Source: Candidatus Woesearchaeota archaeon
GTDB taxonomy: Archaea > Nanobdellota > Nanobdellia > Woesearchaeales > SM23-78
NCBI GenBank assembly: GCA_016933095.1
Contig: JAFGBP010000057.1
Coordinates: 1 to 14,282, forward strand
Direction of reading: 5' to 3'
Length of the DNA stretch: 14,282 bases
The position numbers and the translations under genes are program-made. Under the pieces are notes generated by a model. The model saw only the letters and a list, made by a program, of their open reading frames with translations, searched no databases and was not told the origin of the DNA. Each line of letters opens with the position of its first letter. Positions within the stretch are counted from its first letter, which is position 1. Shown here in pieces: positions 14,147 through 14,282 of this stretch.

Positions 14147-14282
14147 TTAAGCGATGCTCCTCAGCATGCCAACCAGCACTTCCTTGGTGACCATGCGCGG
14201 GTTGTTCTTCAGCCTCTCAGCGTTGACGCTTCCCACGATGAGATCCATATTATCCTTGTAAAGTTCGATCTCCAGCTCGCCT
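14147..14282 (-). CDS. C-terminal end of an unidentified minus-strand protein
   Basis: The minus strand carries an open frame from the right edge to a TAA at 14147-14149, giving the last 44 residues of a protein whose start lies outside the window. The visible part has regular charged/hydrophobic alternation (ELEIELYKDN, then VNAERLKNNPRMVTKEV) typical of a folded C-terminal helix region. I do not recognise the family. It converges on the flippase gene with only 14 bp between stop codons and marks the right border of the operon. Confidence 0.6.
   Translation of the reverse strand, partial: GELEIELYKDNMDLIVGSVNAERLKNNPRMVTKEVLVGMLRSIA

Noticed and set aside
1..14282. CRISPR array, insertion sequence or integrase
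   Set aside because: No regularly spaced repeats, transposase or integrase motifs, or terminal inverted repeats with target duplications were seen.

Overview
This window is most likely archaeal. It has archaeal-type TATA boxes (134-141 and 796-805), one of them at the spacing expected for a leaderless mRNA. Shine-Dalgarno sites fit an archaeal 16S tail, including a full GGAGGTGAT at 5630-5638. Arginine is coded mainly by AGG/AGA, and ATA is used freely for isoleucine. The lineage cannot be fixed from the sequence alone; the gene families and compact layout would fit a DPANN or other uncultured archaeon, which is inference.

Layout. Positions 1-165 hold two tandem hairpins followed by a T-rich stretch, then a TATA box. 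A 168-residue hypothetical protein (166-672) follows. Positions 673-1021 are noncoding: a TATA box at 796-805 followed by about 190 bp dense in hairpins, read here as the structured 5' leader of the main operon. From 1022 to 14132 ten genes lie on the + strand with gaps of 54 bp or less and three overlapping junctions. In order they are: a small DUF2304 membrane protein, two GT4 glycosyltransferases, a class II glutamine amidotransferase/asparagine-synthase-like protein (AsnB1), a PaaK/CapK-like adenylate-forming ligase, a DUF362 protein, a GT2 glycosyltransferase, a third GT4, a second AsnB-like protein (AsnB2) with altered synthetase motifs, and a Wzx/MOP-type flippase. A minus-strand gene of unknown family enters from the right edge and ends 14 bp from the flippase gene.

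How the genes may work together. Four glycosyltransferases plus a flippase indicate assembly and export of a lipid-linked glycan (N-glycan, surface polysaccharide or glycolipid). The two amidotransferases and the ligase suggest that carboxyl groups of the glycan, such as uronic acids, are activated and amidated or joined to an amine or amino acid. The AsnB1-ligase-DUF362 genes overlap end to start and look like one translationally coupled enzyme module. No initiating phosphoglycosyltransferase, polymerase, oligosaccharyltransferase or nucleotide-sugar enzyme is present, so those steps must be encoded elsewhere.

Most interesting points: the coupled AsnB1/ligase/DUF362 module; AsnB2, whose SG(D/E)G(A/S/G)DE motif reads NGNGADE; the structured operon leader with two mutually exclusive folds; and a tandem duplication carrying both the ribosome binding site and start codon of the second GT4 gene.
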